Part shown: piece by piece, positions 61,196-64,000 of the stretch | Position numbering within the stretch: the stretch's first letter is position 1 | How the letters are laid out: every line of letters starts with the position of its first letter | Source of the DNA: Tenacibaculum gallaicum | GTDB taxonomy: Bacteria; Bacteroidota; Bacteroidia; Flavobacteriales; Flavobacteriaceae | NCBI RefSeq assembly: GCF_003387615.1 | Contig: NZ_QUNS01000003.1 | Location: forward strand, 332,190-396,189 | DNA length: 64,000 bases | Reading direction: 5' to 3' | Position numbers and translations under genes: made by a program | Notes under the pieces: model-generated | The model's database searches: none | Told to the model about the DNA's origin: nothing | The model's input: the letters and a program-made list of their open reading frames with translations, nothing else

Positions 61196-62080
61196 TTACC
61201 CTATTTTTAGCGAGGTCATACTTAAAGAACCCGCTAATAGTTTATCATTAAAAAGCTGAATTTCTTCATTTTTTTGTTGCAATCCTAAACTATAAATCAA
61301 CGGTAAATAATGATCTGGTGTTGGTATTGCAAACTGAAAAGCTTTCGACTGTTTAGTGTAATTAATCAGTGGTTTATAATTTCCTTCTAACAAATATTCA
61401 TTAATCGTTTCTCTAGCTTCAATAGCCCAATCAAATCCGTAGTTATCCTTTTCAAAATTCTTCCAATCAACTAGCCTTAGGTTATGAACAATATTTCCGC
61501 TTCCTATAATTAATATGCCTTTCTGTCTTAACGATGTTAGCTGTTTGGCTAATTCAAAATGATAATTAGCGTCTTTGGTATAATCAATACTTAATTGAAT
61601 TACAGGTATATCAGCCTTCGGAAATAAATGCTTTAATACGGTCCAAGCACCATGATCTAACCCCCAATGCTCATCTAATTCTACAAAATTAGGATGTAAC
61701 AATTGTTTGGTTTCTTTTGCTAGCTCTGGGCTTCCGATTGCTGGATATTGCTGTTCAAATAACTCTTGAGGAAAACCACCAAAATCATGAATTGTTTTGG
61801 GCATTTCCATTGCTGTTACTTTTGTTCCTTTGGTAAACCAATGCGCCGAAATACAAATGATTGCCTTTGGCTTTGGAAGTGTTTTTGAAATATTTTGAAA
61901 ACCTCTCGTAAACTCGTTTTCCTCAATCGCATTCATAGGACTACCATGTCCTAAAAACAACACTGGCATTGTTTGAGAAACAGGTAAACTATCTGATAAC
62001 TTTTTTAATCCACTTAATGTTCCCATACTCAAATTTACTGATGCTAACCCTAATAACTGTAAAAACGTCGTTCGTTTCAT
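61196..62080 (-). CDS. DODA-type extradiol dioxygenase (YgiD-like)
   Basis: A 294-residue class III extradiol ring-cleavage enzyme like 4,5-DOPA dioxygenase. The N-terminus (MKRTTFLQLLGLASVNL) looks like a Tat or Sec signal, unusual for this family. Metal-binding pieces: VLFLGHGSPMNAIEENEFTRG, ICISAHWFTKGTKVTAME, and DHGAWTVLKHLFPKADIPV, with IIGSGNIVHNLRL. Probably cleaves a catechol-like compound. Third gene after the quinone reductase and YceI genes on the minus strand (79-bp gap). Confidence 0.88.
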   Translation of the reverse strand: MKRTTFLQLLGLASVNLSMGTLSGLKKLSDSLPVSQTMPVLFLGHGSPMNAIEENEFTRGFQNISKTLPKPKAIICISAHWFTKGTKVTAMEMPKTIHDFGGFPQELFEQQYPAIGSPELAKETKQLLHPNFVELDEHWGLDHGAWTVLKHLFPKADIPVIQLSIDYTKDANYHFELAKQLTSLRQKGILIIGSGNIVHNLRLVDWKNFEKDNYGFDWAIEARETINEYLLEGNYKPLINYTKQSKAFQFAIPTPDHYLPLIYSLGLQQKNEEIQLFNDKLLAGSLSMTSLKIG

Positions 62081-62159
62081 AAGGGATTCTTATTTAACTC
62101 TATTTTTAAAACATACCCCAAACCAATGTTTGAGGCATGCATACAATCTTAGTTGGGTT

Positions 62160-62735
62160 TTAAAAAACCAAATCAACTACCAAATCAAACTCGTCGTATA
62201 TTGCTTTATCTTTTAAACCATCAAAAAAGCTTGTAGAACCGTATTTCACATCATGCTTTGCTCTATCTACTTTTAACGATGCTGTTGCCTTTCCTCCATA
62301 TACAGAAATTTGAAAAGTAACAGGATTTGTTTTATTCTTAATTGTTAGGTCAGCTGTTACTTCGTACGAATTCTTTCCTTTAGCTTTTACCTTGGTAAAA
62401 ACTAATTTTGCTGTTGGGTGATTATTCACACCAAAAAAATCGTCTGATTTTAAATGATCTTCTAATTTCTTTTGGTACTCTCCCGATAAATCTGTCACCA
62501 CTATAGAAGTCATATCTATTGTAAACTCCCCTCCTACTAACTTCTCTTTTTCAAAGTTTAATACTCCTGATTGTAAACTAACCGCTCCTTCATGAGAACC
62601 TGTTACTTTGTAGCCCTTCCATACCACTTTACTCTCTTTGGTATTCACTTTTTTTACTTCTTTTCTAATGGTAGTAAACGATAGTGTTGCTAATACGATT
62701 AATGCTAACACTAAAGGGTTTTTAAAATTTTTCAT
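62160..62735 (-). CDS. YceI family periplasmic lipid-binding protein
   Basis: A 191-residue exported protein with signal peptide (LVLALIVLATLSF). YceI pattern: KVVWKGYKVTGSHEGAVSL, GEFTIDMTSIVVTDL, LKSDDFFGVNNHPTAKLVFTK, TIKNKTNPVTFQI, and VDRAKHDVKYGSTSFF. Lipocalin-like barrel that binds isoprenoid or quinone-type lipids. Starts 15 bp after the oxidoreductase gene, so co-transcribed. Confidence 0.92.
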   Translation of the reverse strand: MKNFKNPLVLALIVLATLSFTTIRKEVKKVNTKESKVVWKGYKVTGSHEGAVSLQSGVLNFEKEKLVGGEFTIDMTSIVVTDLSGEYQKKLEDHLKSDDFFGVNNHPTAKLVFTKVKAKGKNSYEVTADLTIKNKTNPVTFQISVYGGKATASLKVDRAKHDVKYGSTSFFDGLKDKAIYDEFDLVVDLVF

Positions 62736-62750
62736 TGTTTATGGTTTTAA

Positions 62751-63263
62751 TTATTGTAAGATTAAATCTGCGTATTGTTTTGAGTTTACTTCAATGTCTT
62801 CAAGCTTCGGATTGTCATTTGCTCCGTAAAACACATGTGATGGTAATACTTCTGATCCGCAAAACTCAAACGAAACAGTTACCGATTTTAATAAGTCTTC
62901 TAAAGATACAAAACTATTATAGGTTTGTTCGGTACCTCCTGTTGATACTGATAAACGGAATTTCTTTCCTTTTAACTTATCTCCTCCTGGGCCAAAAGCC
63001 CAACCGTATGCTAGCACCTCATCCATCCATTTTTTTAATAAGAAAGGGGTATTAAACCAATGCAACGGAAATTGAATAGTTATGGTATCATGGTTTATTA
63101 ACAACTCCTGTTCTTTTGCTACGTCAATATTAAAATCTGGATACTCTTTATACAATTGATGAATGGTTATATTATCATCATGTTGTTCTAGTTCATGTAT
63201 CCAAGACTTATTTACTTTTGATTTTTCAATATTTGGGTGTGTTACAATTACTAAGTGTTTCAT
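62751..63263 (-). CDS. NAD(P)H-dependent oxidoreductase (MdaB/KefF-like flavodoxin fold)
   Basis: A 170-residue flavodoxin-fold quinone reductase. KHLVIVTHPNIEKSKVNKSW at the start, DTITIQFPLHWFNTPFLLKKWMDEVLAYGWAF in the middle (split around residue 70-95), LSVSTGGTEQTYN (FMN loop), and a C-terminal helix. Reduces quinones or azo dyes with NAD(P)H and FMN. It starts 111 bp from the divergent HxlR gene, with operators between, so probably HxlR-controlled. Confidence 0.9.
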   Translation of the reverse strand: MKHLVIVTHPNIEKSKVNKSWIHELEQHDDNITIHQLYKEYPDFNIDVAKEQELLINHDTITIQFPLHWFNTPFLLKKWMDEVLAYGWAFGPGGDKLKGKKFRLSVSTGGTEQTYNSFVSLEDLLKSVTVSFEFCGSEVLPSHVFYGANDNPKLEDIEVNSKQYADLILQ

Positions 63264-63311
63264 TCTTTTATGTTTACTTGTTTTTTATATCACAAAAGTA
63301 TGTATATTTGC

Positions 63312-63360
63312 TATACAAAAGTAACTACTATACTTTAGTATACCAGTATACAAAAGTATA
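63312..63360. promoter_or_regulatory. Three phased operators for the HxlR regulator
   Basis: TATAC-AAAA-GTAAC (63312-63325), TATAC-TTTA-GTATA (63329-63342) and TATAC-AAAA-GTATA (63347-63360). Arms are nearly identical; centres are 17 and 18 bp apart. They fill the gap between the two divergent genes. Confidence 0.7.
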
Positions 63361-63374
63361 CCAACTCAAAAAAC

Positions 63375-63731
63375 ATGGAAACAGTTGTTCAAATGGAGGA
63401 GCTAAAAAGATGCTCTGTTCAATATGTATTAGCATTAAGAGATACTTTAAATGTTATAAGCGGAAAGTGGAAACTATCTATTATTGGTAGTTTGTTATAC
63501 GGAAAAATGCGTTTTAAAGAATTACAACGAAACATTGGAAAAATTTCCCCAAGAATGTTGTCTAAAGAATTAAAAGATTTAGAAGCTAACGGAATTATAA
63601 AACGTACCATTTACGATACCACTCCTGTTACAGTTGAATATGAATTAACAGAATCTGGAATGCGATTACATACTGCTTTAGATGTTATGGTTAAATGGGG
63701 AATTGAACATAGAGAATTAACTTTAAAGTAA
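63375..63731 (+). CDS. HxlR family transcriptional regulator
   Basis: A 118-residue winged-helix protein. RCSVQYVLALRDTLNVISGKWKLSIIG-type start (Cys about 13), YGKMRFKELQRNIGKISPRMLSKELKDLE and a C-terminal YELTESGMRLHTALDVMVKWG match HxlR/MarR-like regulators that often sense quinones or aldehydes by a conserved Cys. The start could also be the seventh codon. Divergent from the oxidoreductase-YceI-dioxygenase unit. Confidence 0.92.
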   Translation: METVVQMEELKRCSVQYVLALRDTLNVISGKWKLSIIGSLLYGKMRFKELQRNIGKISPRMLSKELKDLEANGIIKRTIYDTTPVTVEYELTESGMRLHTALDVMVKWGIEHRELTLK

Positions 63732-63764
63732 GTTGATCCTTCTTTATTATTACACCCAGCATTA

Positions 63765-63905
63765 CATAGAATCATTACGAACGGAACGTAGTGAAGTGAC
63801 CTAATCTCATTAACCCAGAACGGTCATTTCGACTGGAAGGAGAAATCTCATAAATAGGAGTTACTCATAACCTTAAGATTTCTCAGTCGTAACCTCCTTC
63901 GAAAT
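63765..63905. repeat. Palindromic repeats, family A copy 3, broken by the IS
   Basis: Contains ATCATTACGAACGG and GTCATTTCGACTGGAAGGAG with the family A centre TCATAAATAGGAGTTACTCA. The right arm, AGATTTCTC then CCTTCGAAAT, is cut after AAAT, where the IS terminus starts. Confidence 0.6.
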
Positions 63906-64000
63906 TGTAAAGGTTAACTAATTCGTTGACAATTTTGGTTAAAAATATTAGGAGGCACACCATTTAAACTTTGGTGTGGTCTTTCTTGATTATAATAATA
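63906..64000 (-). mobile_element. IS3-family element entering the window
   Basis: The left boundary is near 63906 at TGTAAAGGTTAAC. The element continues past the window edge. Its 3' end and terminal bases match the relic at 9587-9618. Confidence 0.75.
63914..64000 (-). CDS. IS3-family transposase (OrfB-type), C-terminal end only
   Basis: 28 codons and stop on the minus strand: YYYNQERPHQSLNGVPPNIF, then NQNCQRIS-stop. YNxxRPHxSLxGxxP is the classic end of the DDE integrase domain in IS3-family OrfB. The rest lies beyond base 64000. Confidence 0.88.
   Translation of the reverse strand, partial: YYYNQERPHQSLNGVPPNIFNQNCQRIS

Overview
The window looks like a chromosomal stretch of a low-GC marine Bacteroidetes, most likely a Flavobacteriaceae close to Tenacibaculum (inference from gene content, not a database match). 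Support: promoters of the Bacteroidetes type (TTG-N19-TAnnTTTG before all three tRNA loci), bacillithiol genes (bshC, bshB1), a SerB-SerA fusion, HmuY/TonB heme-iron loci, DUF6607, BatA and DUF2520 proteins, LytTR regulators, and Bacteroidetes-type double-glycine leader peptides. Most of the window is ordinary housekeeping and accessory chromosome. There is no prophage, CRISPR array or rRNA operon.

Layout. 0-6 kb: a 3'-truncated kynureninase divergent from an IclR regulator, then a Crp/Fnr regulator, a DoxX-like protein, the SerB-SerA fusion and a UbiA-like membrane protein. 6-9.1 kb: gcvP. 9.1-9.65 kb: a gene-free island of palindromic repeats ending in the relic 3' end of an IS3-type transposase. 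9.7-19.5 kb: a methyltransferase-bshC-rlmF operon, an operon of BatA, dihydroorotase-like, small membrane and esterase proteins, then a sterol desaturase-like protein, peroxiredoxin, a cysteine-free endonuclease III, a 47-residue protein and an ECF sigma factor. 20.4-26 kb: unknown protein, TPR histidine kinase, LytTR regulator, berberine-bridge-type oxidase and an orphan. 26-29 kb: uvrA.

29-40 kb is an iron/heme block: an HmuY lipoprotein and TonB receptor facing a five-gene operon (DUF6607, siderophore-type TonB receptor, ankyrin protein, DUF2271, PepSY-flavodoxin-reductase fusion). Outer-membrane uptake and ferric or flavin reduction are probably coupled here. 40-44.6 kb holds a small protein, a lipoprotein and a LytS/LytTR two-component pair. 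44.6-47.7 kb has AlgH, an aminotransferase, a START-like protein, tRNA-Met and two acetyltransferases.

47.7-49.4 kb is the most unusual part: two tiny cysteine-rich peptides with near-identical 23-residue double-glycine leaders. Each is preceded by the same two-part upstream module (CCTTACTT-N3-TTACG about 48 bp before a -7 box). A third copy of the module between them drives what looks like a short non-coding transcript with its own terminator. Three further small ORFs lie alongside, one of them interrupted.

49.5-64 kb: cold-shock protein, tandem tRNA-Gly, rhomboid, acyltransferase, tRNA-His, bshB1 with a trans-sulfuration enzyme, MATE exporter, DUF2520, KdsC and DUF2147. A nitric-oxide defence unit follows (NsrR-like Rrf2, Ric, quinol NO reductase) with a shared palindromic operator. 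Then comes an HxlR-controlled divergent set (quinone reductase-like, YceI, DODA-type dioxygenase) with three phased operators. The window ends inside an IS3-family transposase inserted into a palindromic repeat.
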